Counted from the stretch's first letter, positions 1 through 14,019 are shown. The stretch is DNA of 64,000 nucleotides from Petrolisthes cinctipes (GCA_033782935.1 JAWQEG010000470.1:186001-250000), one strand, 5' to 3'. Translations and numbers: made by a program. Notes: generated by a model not told the origin, from the letters alone.

Positions 1-2294
1 CTTAAATTCAGGCTTAAAATACCGAAAAATTCGGTATTTTTTGGTCCTTGAAGCGATCTGTACATGCCTACTCCTAGTTAGAATGTTTTCAAGATACAGA
101 CCCAAAACGTGCTCAAAATCGATATTTTAGGTGCCCAAAAGTCGATATGTGCATGCATCTTCAGTACCCGTTTAAATCTCAAATTCAGGCTCAAAACACA
201 CAAAAATTCGATATTTTGGGGTCCAAGAAGCAATCTGTACATGCCTACTCCGTGTTAGAGTATTTTCAAAATACATGCTGAAAATCGATATTTTAGGTGC
301 CCAAATACAATATGTGGATGCATCTTCTGTACCCGTTTATATCTCAAATTCAGGCTCAAAACACCCGAAAATTCGATATTTTGGGGTCCCAGAAGCGATC
401 TGTACATGCCTACTCAGTGCTAGAATATTTTCAAAATATAGGCCCAAAACATGCTAAAAATCGATATTTTAGGTGCCCATAGTCGGTATCTCAAATTCAA
501 GCACAAAACACCCAAAAATTCGATATTTTGGGGTCCCAAAAGCGATCTGTACATGCCTACTCCGTGTTAGAGTATTTTCAAAATACAGGCCCAAAACATA
601 CTGAAAATCGATCTTTTATGTGCCCAAAAGACGATATGTGCATGGATCTTCTGTACCCGTTTATATCTCAAATTCAGCCTCAAAAAACCCGAATATTCGT
701 ATTTTGGGGTCCCATAAGCGATCTATACATGCCTACTCAGATACAGGTCCAAAACATGCTGAAAATCGATATTTTAAGTTCCCAAAGTCAATATGTGTAT
801 CCATCTGCTGTACCCGTTTATATCCCAAATTCAGGCTCAAAACACCCGAAAATTCGATTTTTTGGGGTCCAAGAAGCGATCTGTACATGCCTACTCCGTG
901 TTAAAGTATTTTCAATATACAGGCCCAAAACATGCTGAAAATCGATCTTTTAGGTGCCCAAAGTCTATGTGCATGCATCTTCTGTACCCGTTTATATATC
1001 AAATTCTGGTTAAAACACCCGAAAATTCGATATTTTGGGGTCCCAGAAGCGATCTGTACATGCCTACTCAGTCCTAGAATATTTTCAAAATATAGGCCCA
1101 AAACATGCTAAAAATCGATATTTTAGGTTCCCAAAGTCGATATCTCAAATTCAGGCTCAAAACACCCGAAAATTCGATATTTTGGGGTCCCAGAAGCGAT
1201 CTGTATATGCCTACTCAGATACAGGCCCAAAGCATTCTGAAAATCGATATTTTAGGTGCCCAAAGTCAATATGTGTATGCATTTTCTGCACCATTTTATA
1301 TCCTAAATTCAACCTCAAAACCCGCGAAAATTTGAAATTTTTGGTCCTAGAAGCGATATATACATGCCTAGTCAGTGCTAAAACTTTTTCAAAATATAGG
1401 CTCAAAACATGCTAAAAATCGATATTTTAAGTGTCCAAAGTCGATATGTGCATGCATCTTCTGTACCCGATTATATCTCAAATTCAGGCTCAAAACACCC
1501 GAAAATTCGGTATTCTTGGGTCCTACAAGCGATCTGTACATGCCTACTCCTAGTTAAAATGTTTTCAAGATACAGACCCAAAACATACTCAAAAACGATA
1601 TTTTAGGTGCCCAAAAGTCGATATGTGCATGCATCTTCAGTACCCGTAAATATCTCAAATTCAGGCTTAAAACACCAGAGAATTCGATATTTTGAGGTCC
1701 CAGAAGCGATATGTACATGCCTACTCAGTGCTAGAATGTTTTCAAAATATAGGCTTAAAACATGCTAAAAATCGATATTTTAAGTGTCCAAAGTAGATAT
1801 GTGCATGCATCTTCTGTACCCATTTATATCTCAAATTCAGGCTCCAAACACCCAAAAATTTGGTATTTTTGGGTCCTAGAAGCGATCTGTACATGCCTAC
1901 TCATAGTTAGAATGTTTTCAAGATACAGACCCAAAACATGCTCAAAAACGATATTTTAGGTGCCCAAAAGTCGATATGTGCATGTATCTTCAGTACCCGT
2001 TTATATCTCAAATTTAGGCTCAAAACACCCGAAAATTCGATATTTTGGGGTTCAAGAAGCGATCTGTACATGCCTACTCCGTGTTAGAGTATTTTCAATA
2101 TAGAGGCCCAAAACATGCTGAAAATCGATCTTTTATGTGCCCAAAGTCTATGTCCATGCATTTTCTGTACCCGTTAATATCTCAAATTCAAGCTCAAAAC
2201 ACCCGAAAATTCGATATTTTGGGGTCCCAGAAGCGATCTGTACATTCCTACTCAGTGCTAGAATGTTTTCAAAATATAGGCTTAAAACATGCTA

Positions 2295-2441
2295 AATATC
2301 GATATTTTAAGTGTATAAAATCGATATCTCAAATTCAGGCACAAAACACCCGAACATTCGATGTTTTGGGGTCCCAGAAGCGATCTGTACATGCCTACTC
2401 CGTGTTAGAGTATTTTCAAAATACAGGCCCAAAACATACTG
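2295..2441 (+). repeat. 147-bp monomer variant (29-bp deletion in half A)
   Basis: Half A goes directly from TCGATAT to CTCAAATTC; the 29 bases starting at GTGCATGCATC and ending at GTTTATAT are absent. In the full monomer the lost segment is bounded by ATAT on both sides, so one ATAT copy remains at the junction, as expected of slippage or microhomology repair. The same junction is present near 480, 1138, 3113, 5290 and in most blocks to 63.3 kb. The downstream half B is usually full length. Confidence 0.9.
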
Positions 2442-4270
2442 AAAATCGATCTTTTAGGTGCCCAAAGGTCGATATGTGCATGCATCTTCTGTACCCGTTT
2501 ATATCTCAAATTCAGGCTCAAAACACCCGAAAATTCGATATTTTGGGGTCTCAGAAGCGATCTGTACATGCCTACTCAGATACAGGCCCAGAACATGCTG
2601 GAAATCGATATTTTAGGTGCCCAAAGTCAATATGTGCATACATCTTTTGTACCCGTTTATATCTCAAATTCAGGTTAAAAACACCCGAAAATTCTATATT
2701 TTGGGGTCCCAGAAGTGATCTGTACATGCCTACTCAGTGCTAGAATGTTTTCAAAATATAGGCCCAAAACATGCTAAAAATCGATATTTTAGGTGCCCAC
2801 AGTCGATATCTCAAATTCAGGCACAAAACACCTCAAAATTCGATATTTTGGGGTCCCAGAAGCGATCTGTACATGCCTACTCAGATACAGGCCAAAAACA
2901 TGCTCAAAATCGATATTTTTGGTGCCCAAAAGTCAATATGTGCATACCTCTTCTGTACCCGTTTATATCTCAAATTTATGCTCAAAACACCATAAAATTC
3001 AATATTTTGGGGTCCCAGAAGCGAACTGTACATGCCTACTCAGTGCTAGAATATTTTCAAAGAATAGGCCCAAAACATGCTAATAATCGATATTTTAGGT
3101 GCCCAAAGTCGATATCTCAAATTCAGGCACAAAACGCCCGAAAATTCGATATTTTGGGGTCCCAGATGCGATCTGTACATGTCTACTCGGATATAGGCCC
3201 ATAACATGCTGAAAATTGAAATTTTAGGTGACGAAAGTCGATATGTGTATGCATCTTCTGCACCCGTTTATATCCCAAATTCAACCTTTAAACACCCGAA
3301 AATTCGATATTTTTGAGTCCCAGAAGCGATCTGTACATGCCTACTCAGTGCTAAAATGTTTTCAAAATATAGGCTCACAACATGCTAAAAATCGATATTT
3401 TAAGTGTCCAAAGTCGATATGTGCATGCATCTTCTGTACCCGATTATATCTCAAATTCAGGCTCAAAACACCCGAAAATTCGGTATTCTTGGGTCCTACA
3501 AGCGATCTGTACATGCCTATCCCTAGTTAAAATGTTTTCAAGATACAGACCCAAAACATACTCAAAAACGATATTTTAGGAGCTCAAAAGTCGATATATG
3601 CATGCGCATCTTCAGTACCCGTTTATATCTCAAATTCAGGATCAAAACACCCGAAAATTCGATATTTTGGGGTCCCAGAAGCGATCTGTACATGATTACT
3701 CAGTGCTAGAATGTTTTCAAAATATAGGCTCAAAACATGCTAAAAATCGATATTTTAAGTGTCCAAAGTAGATATGTGCATGCATCTTCTGTACCCGTTT
3801 ATATCTCAAATTCAGGCTCAAAAAACCCGAAAATTCGGTATTTTTGGGTCCTAAAAGCGATCTGCACATGCCTACTCCTAGTTAGAATGTTTTCAAGATA
3901 CAGACTCAAAACATGCTCAAAAACGATATTTTAGGTGCCCAAAAGTCGATATGTGCATGTATCTTCAGTACCCGTTTATATCTCAAATTTAGGCTCAAAA
4001 CACCCGAAAAATCGATATTTTGGGGTCCCAAAAGCGATCTATACATGCCTACTCCGTGTTAAAGTATTTTCAATATACAGGCCCAGAACATGTTATAAAT
4101 CGATCTTTTATGTGCCCAAAGTTATATGTGCATGCATATTTTGTACCCGTTTATATCTCAAATTCAGGCACAAAACACCCGAACATTCGATGTTCTGGGG
4201 TCCCAGATGCGATCTGTACATGCCTACTCCGTGTTAGAGTATTTTCAAAATACAGGCCCAAAACATACTG

Positions 4271-4429
4271 AAAATCGATCTTTTAGGTGCCCAAAGGTCG
4301 ATATGTGCATGCATCTTCTGTACCCGTTTATATCTCAAATTCAGGCTCAAAACACCCGAAAATTCGATATTTTGGGGTCTCAGAAGCGATCTGTACATGC
4401 CTACTCAGATACAGGCCCAGAACATGCTG
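4271..4429 (+). repeat. 159-bp monomer variant (18-bp deletion in half B)
   Basis: Half A is full length (88 bp, 4271-4358) but half B is 71 bp instead of 89. The text goes directly from CTACTCAG to ATACAGGCCC, whereas full monomers have about 18 further bases between them (GTGCTAGAATATTTTC and neighbours). The same junction recurs throughout the window, for example near 737, 1216, 2576, 5545, 7540, 11570 and 14420, always with the same edges, so it is a single inherited variant rather than repeated loss. Confidence 0.9.
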
Positions 4430-4516
4430 AAAATCGATATTTTAGGTGCCCAAAGTCAATATGTGCATGCATCTTTTGTACCCGTTTATATCTCAAATTC
4501 TGGCTCAAAACACCCG
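4430..4516 (+). repeat. Half-monomer A (87 bp)
   Basis: First half of the monomer. Its landmarks in order are AAAATCGATATTTTAGGTGC, CCAAAGTCGATATGTGCATG, the ACCCGTTTATATCTC stretch, GGCTCAAAACACCCG. It aligns almost without gaps to half B directly downstream, which shows that the 176-bp unit arose from a tandem duplication of a unit of about 88 bp. The middle-right part, between TGCATGCATC and CTCAAATTC, is the part least like half B and is the segment lost in the 29-bp deletion variant. Confidence 0.85.
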
Positions 4517-4605
4517 AAAATTCGATATTTTGGTGTCCCAGAAGTGATCTGTACATGCCTACTCAGTGCTAGAATGTTTTCAAAATATAGGGCCAAAACA
4601 TGCTA
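4517..4605 (+). repeat. Half-monomer B (89 bp)
   Basis: Second half of the monomer: AAAATTCGATATTTTG, then GTCCCAGAAG, GATCTGTACATGCC, a variable stretch, and CAAAATATAGG followed by CCAAAACATGCT. It parallels half A landmark by landmark: TCGATATTTT in both, GTGCCCAAAAG against GTCCCAGAAG, TGTGCATGC against TGTACATGC, and CAGGCTCAAAACAC against CAGGCCCAAAACAT. The variable stretch defines the monomer types: CCGTGTTAGAG, CAGTGCTAGAAT, CCTAGTTAGAAT, or the 18-bp deletion form. Confidence 0.85.
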
Positions 4606-4734
4606 ATAATCGATATTTTAGGTGCCCAAAGTCGATATCTCAAATTCAGGCACAAAACACCCGAAAATTCGATATTTTATGGTCCCAGAAGCGATCTGTA
4701 CATGTCTACTCGGATATAGGCCCATAACATGCTG
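4606..4734 (+). repeat. 129-bp monomer variant carrying both deletions
   Basis: Half A is 58 bp (29 bases shorter) and half B is 71 bp (18 bases shorter), giving exactly 176 minus 47. Similar double-deletion units with CGGATATAGGCCC or CAGATACAGGCC junctions occur near 3110-3210, 2790-2890, 7750-7860, 11770-11890, 22586-22714 and elsewhere. They contribute to the unusual spacing of some higher-order repeats; for example, one 129-bp plus one 176-bp unit makes the 305-bp dimer at 22.6-23.2 kb. Confidence 0.88.
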
Positions 4735-7700
4735 AAAATTGAAATTTTAGGTGACGAAAGTCGATATGTGTATGCATCTTCTGCACCCGTTTATATCCCA
4801 AATTCAACCTTTAAACACCCGAAAATTCGATATTTTTGAGTCCCAGAAGCGATCTGTACATGCCTATTCAGTGCTAAAATGTTTTCAAAATATAGGCTCA
4901 AAACATGCTAAAAATCGATATTTTAAGTGTCCAAAGTCGATATGTGCATGCATCTTCTGTACCCGATTATATCTCAAATTCAGGCTCAAAACACCCGAAA
5001 ATTCGGTATTCTTGGGTCCTACAAGCGATCTGTACATGCCTACTCCTAGTTAAAATGTTTTCAAGATACAGACCCAAAACATACTCTAAAACGATATTTT
5101 AGGAGCTCAAAAGTCGATATGTGCATGCATCTTCAGTACCCGTTTATATCTCAAATTCAGGCTCAAAACACCAGAGAATTCGATATTTTGGGGTCCCAGA
5201 AGCGATCTGTACATGCCTACTCAGTGCTAGAATATTTTCAAAATATAGGCCCAAAACATTCTAAAAATCGATATTTTAGCTGTCCAAAATCGATATCTCA
5301 AATTCAGGCACAAAACACCCGAAAATTCGATGTTTTGGGGTCCCAGAAGCGATTTGTACATGCCTACTCCGTGTTAGAGTATTTTCAAAATACAGGCCCA
5401 AAACATACTGAAAATCGATCTTTCAGGTGCCCAAAAGTCGATATGTGCATGCATCTTCTGTACCCGTTTATATCTCAAATTCAGGCTCAAAACACCCGAA
5501 AATTCAATATTTTGGGGTCTCAGAAGCGATCTGTACATGCCTACTCAGATACAGGCCCAGAACATGCTGAAAATCGATATTTTAGGTGCCCAAAGTCAAT
5601 ATGTGCATGCATCTTCTGTACCCGTTTATATCTCAAATTCAGGCTCAAAACACCCGAAAATTCGATATTTTGGGGTCCCAGAAGTGATCTGTACATCAGT
5701 GCTAGAATATTTTCAAAATATAGGCTCAAAACATGCTAAAAATCGATATTTTAGGTGCCCACAGTCGATATCTCAAATTCAGGCAAAAAACACCTCAAAA
5801 TTCGATATTTTGGGGTCCCAGAAGCGATCTGTATATGCCTACTCAGATACAGGCCAAAAACATGCTGAAAGTCGATATTTTAGGTGCCCAAAGTCAATAT
5901 GTGTATGCATCTTCTGCACCCGTTTATATCCCAAATTCAACCTCAAAACACCCTAAAATTCGATATTTTTGGGTCCCAGAAGCGATCTGTACATGCCTAC
6001 TCAGTGCTAGAATGTTTTAAAAATATAGGCTCAAAACATGCTAAAAATCGATATTTTAAGTGTACAAAGTCGATATGTGCATTCATCTACTGTACCCGTT
6101 TATATCTCAAATTCAGGCTCAAAACACCCGAAAATTCGGTATTTTTGGGTCCTAGAAACGATCTGTAAGTGCCTACTCCTCGTTAGAATGTTTGCAAGAT
6201 ACAGACCCAAAACGTGATCAAAATCGATATTTTAGGTGCCCAAAAGTCGATATGTGCATGCGTCTTCTGTACCCGTTTATATCTCAAATTCAGGCTCAAA
6301 ACACCCGAAAATACGGTATTTTTGGGTCCTAGAAGCGATCTGTACATGCCTACTCCTAGTTAGAATGTTCTCAAGATACAGACCCAAAACATGCTCAAAA
6401 TCGATATTTTTGGTGCCCAAAAGTCAATATGTGCATGCCTCTTCTGTACCCGATTATATCTCAAATTTTTGCTCAAAACACCATAAAATTCGATATTTTG
6501 GGGTTCCAGAAGCGAACTGTACATGCCTACTCAGTGCTAGAATATTTTCAAAGTATAGGCCGAAAACATGCTAATAATCGATATTTTAGGTGCCCAAAGT
6601 CGATATCTCAAATTCCGGCACAAAACACCCGAAAATTCGATATTTTGGGGTCCCAGAAGCGATCTGTACATGTCTACTCGGATATAGGCCCATAACATGC
6701 TGAAAATCGATATTTTAGGTGACGAAAGTCGATATGTGTATGCATCTACTGCACCCATTTATATCCCAAATTCAACCTCTAAACACCCGAAAATTCGATA
6801 TTTTTGAGTCCCAAAAGCGATCTGTCCATGCCTACTCAGTGCTAGAAGTTTTCAAAATATAGGCTCAAAACATGCTAAAAATCGATATTTTAAGTGTCCA
6901 AAGTCGATATGTGCATGCATCTTCTGTACCCGATTATATCTCAAATTCAGGCTCAAAACACCCGAAAATTCGGTATTCTTGGGTCCTACAAGCGATCTGT
7001 ACATGTCTAATCCTAGTTAAAATGTTTTCAAGATACAGACCCAAAACATACTCAAAAACGATATTTTAGGTGCCCAAAAGTCGATATGTGCATGCATCTT
7101 CAGTACCCGTTTATATCTCAAATTCAGGATCAAAACACCCGAAAATTCGATATTTTGGGGTCCCAGAAGCGATCTGTACATGCCTACTCAGTGCTAGAAT
7201 GTTTTCAAAATATAGGCTCAAAACATGCTAAAAATCGATATTTTAAGTGTCCAAAGTAGATATGTGCATGCATCTTCTGTACCCGTTTATATCTCAAATT
7301 CAGGATCAAAACACCCGAAAATTCGATATCTTGGGGTCCAAGAAGCGATCTATACATGCCTACTCCGTGTTAAAGTATTCTCAAAATACAGGCCCAAAAT
7401 ATACTGAAAATCGATCTTTTAGGTGCCCAAAGGTCGATATGTGCATGCATCTTCTGTACCCGTTTATATCTCAAATTCAGGCTCAAAACACCCGAAAATT
7501 CGATATTTTGGGGTCTCAGAAGCGATCTGTACATGCCTACTCAGATACAGGACCAGAACATGCTGAAAATCGATATTTTAGGTGCCCAAAGTCAATATGT
7601 GCATGCATCTTTTGTACCCGTTTATATCTCAAATTCAGGCTCAAAACACCCGAAAATTCGATATTTTGGGGTCCCAGAAGTGATCTGTAAATGCCTACTC

Positions 7701-10700
7701 AGTGCTAGAATATTTTCAAAATATAGGCCCAAAACATGCTAAAAATCGATATTTTAGGTGCCCACAGTCGATATCTCAAATTCAGGCACAAAACACCTCA
7801 AAATTTGATATTTTGGGGTCCCAGAAGCGATCTGTACATGCCTACTCAGATACAGGCCAAAAACATGCTGAAAATCGATATTTTAGGTGCCCAAAGTCAA
7901 TATGTGTATGCATCTTCTGCACCCGTTTATATCCCAAATTCAACCTCAAAACACCCGAAAATTCGATATTTTGGGGTCCCAGAAGCGAACTGTACATGCC
8001 TACTCAGTGCTAGAATATTTTCAATGTATAGGCCCAAAACATGTTAATAATCGATATTTTAGGTGCCCAAAGTCAATATCTCAAATTCAGGCACAAAACA
8101 CACGAAAATTCGATATTTTGGGGTCCCAGAAGCGATCTGTACATGTCTACTCGGATATAGGCCCAAAACATGCTGAAAATTGAAATTTTAGGTGACGAAA
8201 GGCGATATGTGTATGCATCTTCTGCACCCGTTTATATCCCAAATTCAACCTTTAAACACCCGAAAATTCGATATTTTTAAGTCCCAGAAGCGATCTGTAC
8301 ATGCCTACTCAGTGCTAAAATGTTTTCAAAATATAGGCTCAAAACATGCTAAAAATCGATATTTTAAGTGTCCAAAGTCGATATGTGCATGCATCTTCTG
8401 TACCCAATTATATCTCAAATTCAGGCTCAAAACACCCGAAAATTCGGTATTCTTGGGTCCTACAAGCGATCTGTACATGCCTACTCCTAGTTAAAATGTT
8501 TTCAAGATACAGACCCAAAACATACTCAAAAACGATATTTTAGGAGCTCAAAAGTCGATATGTGCATGCATCTTCAGTACCCGTTTATATCTCAAATTCA
8601 GGATCAAAACACCCGAAAATTCGATATTTTGGGGTCCCAGAAGCGATCTGTACATGCCTACTAAGTGCTAGAATGTTTTTAAAATATAGGCTCAAAACAT
8701 GCTAAAAATCGATATTTTAAGTGTCCAAAATCGATATCTCAATTTCAGGCACAAAACACCAGAAAATTCGATATTTTGGGGTCCCAGAAGCGATCTGTAC
8801 ATGCCTACTCCGTGTTAGAGTAATTTCAAATACAGGCCCAAAACATACTGAAAATCGATCTTTTATTTGCTCAAAATTCGATATGTGCATGTATCTTCTG
8901 TACCCGTTTATATCTCAAATTCAGGCTCAAAACACCCGAAAATTCGGTATTTTTGGGTCCTAGAAACGATATGTAAGTGCCTACTCCTCGTTTGAATGTT
9001 TGCAAGACACAGACCCAAAACGTGATCAAAATCGATATTTTAGGTGCCCAAAAGTCGATATGTGCATGCATCTTCTGTACCCGTTTATATCTCAAATTCA
9101 GGCTCAAAACACCCGAAAATTCGGCATTTTTGGGTCCTAGAAGCGATCTGTAAATGCCTACTCCTAGTTAGAATGTTTTCAAGATACAGACCCAAAACGT
9201 GCTCAAAATCAATATTTTTCGGTGCCCAAAGGTCGATTTGTGCATGAATGTTCTGTACCCGTTTATATCTCAAATTCAGGCTCAAAACACCCGAAAATAC
9301 GGTATTTTTGGGTCCTACAAGCGAACTGTACATGCCTACTCCTAGTTAGAATGTTCTCAAGATAGAGACCCAAAACATGCTCAAAATCGATGTTTTTGGT
9401 GCCCAAAAGTAAATATGTGCATACCTCTTCTGTACCCGTTTATATCTCAAATTTATGCTCAAAACACCATAAAATTCAATATTTTGGGGTCCCAGCAGCG
9501 AACTGTACATGCCTACTCAGTGCTAGAATATTTTCAAAGTATAGGCCCAAAACATGCTAATAATCGATATTTTAGGTGCCCAAAGTCGATATCTCAAATT
9601 CAGGCACAAAACACCCGAAAATTCGATATTTTGGGGTCCCAGAAGCGATCTGTACATGTCTACTCGGATATAGGCCCATAACATGCTGAAAATCGATATT
9701 TTAGGTGACGAAAGTCGATATGTGTATGCATCTACTGCACCCATTTATATCCCAAATTCAACCTCTAAACACCCGAAAATTCGATATTTTTGAGTCCCAG
9801 AAGCGATCTGTCCATGCCTACTCAGTGCTAGAAGTTTTCAAAATATAGGCTCAAAACATGCTAAAAATCGATATTTTAAGTGTCCAAAGTCGATATGTGC
9901 ATGCATCTTCTGTACCCGATTATATCTCAAATTCAGGCTCAAAACACCCGAAAATTCGGTATTCTTGGGTCCTACAAGCGATCTGTACATGCCTACTCCT
10001 AGTTAAAATGTTTTCAAGATACAGACCCAAAACATACTCAAAAACGATATTTTAGGTGCCCAAAAGTCGATATGTGCATGCATCTTCAGTACCCGTTTAT
10101 ATCTCAAATTCAGGATCAAAACACCCGAAAATTCGATATTTTGGGGTCCCAGAAGCGATCTGTACATGCCTACTCAGTGCTAGAATGTTTTCAAAATATA
10201 GGCTCAAAACATGCTGAAAATCGATATTTTAAGTGTCTAAAGTAGATATGTGCATGCATCTTCTGTACCCGTTTATATCTCAAATTCAGGCTCAAAACAC
10301 CCGAAAATTCGGTATTTTTGGGTCCTAAAAGCGATCTGCACATGCCTACTCCTAGTTAGAATGTTTTCAAGATACAGACCCAAAACATGCTCAAAAACGA
10401 TATTTTAGGTGCCCAAATGTCGATATGTGCATGTATCTTCAGTACCCGTTTATATCTCAAATTTAGGCTCAAAACACCCGAAAAATCGATATTTTGGGGT
10501 CCAAGAAGCGATCTATACATGCCTACTCCGTATTAAAGTATTTTCAATATACAGGCCCAGAACATGCTAAAAATCGATCTTTTATGTGCCCAAAGTTATA
10601 TGTGCATGCATATTTTGTACCCGTTTATATCTGAAATTCAGGCACAAAACACCCGAACATTCGATGTTTTGGGGTCCCAGAAGCGATCTGTACATGCCTA

Positions 10701-13700
10701 CTCCGTGTTAGAGTATTTTCAAAATACAGGCCAAAACATACTGAAAATCGATCTTTTAGGTGCCCAAAGGTCGATATGTGCATGCATCTTCTGTACCCGT
10801 TTATATCTCAAATTCAGGCTCAAAACACCCGAAAATTCGATATTTTGGGTTCTCAGAAGCGATCTGTACATGCCTACTCAGATACAGGCCCAGAACATGC
10901 TGAAAATCGTAATTTTAGGTGCCCAAAGTCAATATGTGCATGCATCTTTTGTACCCGTTTATATCTCAAATTCAGGCTCAAAACACCCGAAAATTCGATA
11001 TTTTGGGGTCCCAGAAGCGATCTGTACATGCCTACTCCGTGTTAGAGTAATTTCAAATACAGGCCCAAAACATACTGAAAATCGATCTTTTATTTGCTCA
11101 AAATTCGATATGTGCATGTATCTTCTGTACCTGTTTATATCTCAAATTCAGGCTCAAAACACCCGAAAATTCGGTATTTTTGGGTCCTAAAAGCGATCTG
11201 CACATGCCTACTCCTAGTTAGAATGTTTTCAAGATACAGACCCAAAACATGCTCAAAAACGATATTTTAGGTGCCCAAATGTCGATATGTGCATGTATCT
11301 TCAGTACCCGTTTATATCTCAAATTTAGGCTCAAAACACCCGAAAAAAGGATATTTTGGGGTCCAAGAAGCGATCTGTACATGCCTACTCCGTATTAAAG
11401 TATTTTCAATATACAGGCCCAGAACATGCTAAAAATCGATCTTTTATGTGCCCAAAGGTCGATATGTGCATGCATCTTCTGTACCCGTTTATATCTCAAA
11501 TTCAGGCTCAAAACACCCGAAAATTCGATATTTTGGGTTCTCAGAAGCGATCTGTACATGCCTACTCAGATACAGGCCCAGAACATGCTGAAAATCGTAA
11601 TTTTAGGTGCCCAAAGTCAATATGTGCATGCATCTTTTGTACCCGTTTATATCTCAAATTCAGGCTCAAAACACCCGAAAATTCGATATTTTGGGGTCCC
11701 AGAAGTGATCTGTACATGCCTAATCAGTGCTAGAATGTTTTCAAAATATAGGCCCAAAACATGCTAAAAATCGATATTTTAGGTGCCCACAGTCGATATC
11801 TCAAATTCAGGCACAAAACACCTCAAAATTCGATATTTTGGGGTCCCAGAAGCGATCTGTACATGCCTACTCAGATACAGGCCAAAAACATGCTGAAAAT
11901 CGATATTTTAAGTGTCCAAAGTCGATATGTGCATACATCTTCTGTACCCAATTATATCTCAAATTCAGGCTCAAAACACCCGAAAATTCGGTATTCTTGG
12001 GTCCTACAAGCGATCTGTACATGCCTACTCCTAGTTAAAATGTTTTCAAGATACAGACCCAAAACATACTCAAAAATGATATTTTAGGAGCTCAAAAGTC
12101 GATATGTGCATGCATCTTCAGTACCCGTTTATATCTCAAATTCAGGATCAAAACACCCGAAAATTCGATATTTTGGGGTCCCAGAAGCGATCTGTACATG
12201 CCTACTCAGTGCTAGAATGTTTTCAAAATATAGGCTCAAAACATGCTAAAAATCGTTATTTTAAGTGTCCAAAATCGATATATCAATTTCAGGCACAAAA
12301 CACCAGAAAATTCGATATTTTGGGGTCCCAGAAGCGATCTGTACATGCCTACTCCGTGTTAGAGTAATTTCAAATACAGGCCCAAAACATACTGAAAATC
12401 GATCTTTTATTTGCTCAAAATTCGATATGTGCTTGTATCTTCTGTACCCGTTTATATCTCAAATTCAGGCTCAAAACACCCGAAAATTCGGTATTTTTGG
12501 GTCCTACAAACGATATGTAAGTGCCTACTCCTCGTTAGAATGTTTGCAAGACACAGACCCAAAACATGATCAAAATCGATATTTTAGGTGCCCAAAAGTC
12601 GATATGTGCATGCATCTTCTGTACCCGTTTATATCTCAAATTCAGGCTCAAAACACCCGAAAATTCGGCATTTTTGGGTCCTAGAAGCGATCTGTAAATG
12701 CCTACTCCTAGTTAGAATGTTTTCAAGATACAGACCCAAAACGTGCTCAAAATCGATATTATTCGGTGCCCAAAGGTCGATTTGTGCATGAATGTTCTGT
12801 ACCCGTTTATATCTCAAATTCAGGCTCAAAACACCCGAAAATACGGTATTTTTGGGTCCTACAAGCGATCTGTACATGCCTACTCCTAGTTAGAATGTTC
12901 TCAAGATAGAGACCCAAAACATGCTCAAAATCGATATTTTTGGTGCCCAAAAGTAAATATGTGCATACCTCTTCTGTACCCGTTTATATCTCAAATTTAT
13001 ACTCAAAACACCATAAAATTCAATATTTTGGGGTCCCAGCAGCGAACTGTACATGCCTACTCAGTGCTAGAATATTTTCAAAGTATAGGCCCAAAACATG
13101 CTAATAATCGATATTTTAGATGCCCAAAGTCGATATATCAAATTCAGGCACAAAACACCCGAAAATTCGATATTTTGGGGTCCCAGAAGCGATCTGTACA
13201 TGTCTACTCGGATATAGGCCCATAACATGCTGAAAATCGATATTTTAGGTGACGAAAGTCGATATGTGTATGCATCTACTGCACCCATTTATATCCCAAA
13301 TTCAACCTCTGAACACCCGAAAATTCGATATTTTTGATTCCCAGAAGCGATCTGTCCATGCCTACTCAGTGCTAGAAGTTTTCAAAATATAGGCTCAAAA
13401 CATGCTAAAAATCGATATTTTAAGTGTCCAAAGTCGATATGTGCATGCATCTTCTGTACCCGATTATATCTCAAATTCAGGCTCAAAACACCCGAAAATT
13501 CGGTATTCTTGGGTCCTACAAGCGATCTGTACATGCCTACTCCTAGTTAAAATGTTTTCAAGATACAGACCCAAAACATACTCAAAAACGATATTTTAGG
13601 TGCCCAAAAGTCGATATGTGCATGCATCTTCAGTACCCGTTTATATCTCAAATTCAGGATCAAAACACCCGAAAATTCGATATTTTGGGGTCCCAGAAGC

Positions 13701-14019
13701 GATCTGTACATGCCTACTCAGTGCTAGAATGTTTTCAAAATATAGGCTCAAAACATGCTGAAAATCGATATTTTAAGTGTCCAAAGTAGATATGTGCATG
13801 CATCTTCTGTACCCGTTTATATCTCAAATTCAGGCTCAAAACACCCGAAAATTCGGTATTCTTGGGTCCTACAAACGATCTGTACATGCCTACTCCTAGT
13901 TAAAATGTTTTCAAGATACAGACCCAAAACATACTCAAAAACGATATTTTAGGTGACGAAAGTCGATATGTGTATGCATCTACTGCACCCATTTATATCC
14001 CAAATTCAACCTCTAAACA

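Larger units (their letters stand above)
4430..4605 (+). repeat. Representative full-length monomer (176 bp)
   Basis: This is a clean example of the basic unit, measured from the AAAATCGAT at its start to the base before the next equivalent (here ATAATCGAT). The usual length is 176 or 177 bp, depending on whether the run after GTGCCC has three or four A residues. It contains two TCGATATTTT boxes about 87 bases apart. The 8-bp palindrome TGCATGCA lies in the first half and TGTACA at the matching place in the second half. Confidence 0.95.

Noticed and set aside
4500..4530. CENP-B box in the CACCCGAAAATTCGATA region
   Set aside because: Only the CCCG part of the inverse-complement box pattern fits; the required T and the CGAA at set spacing are not present in the copies I compared.
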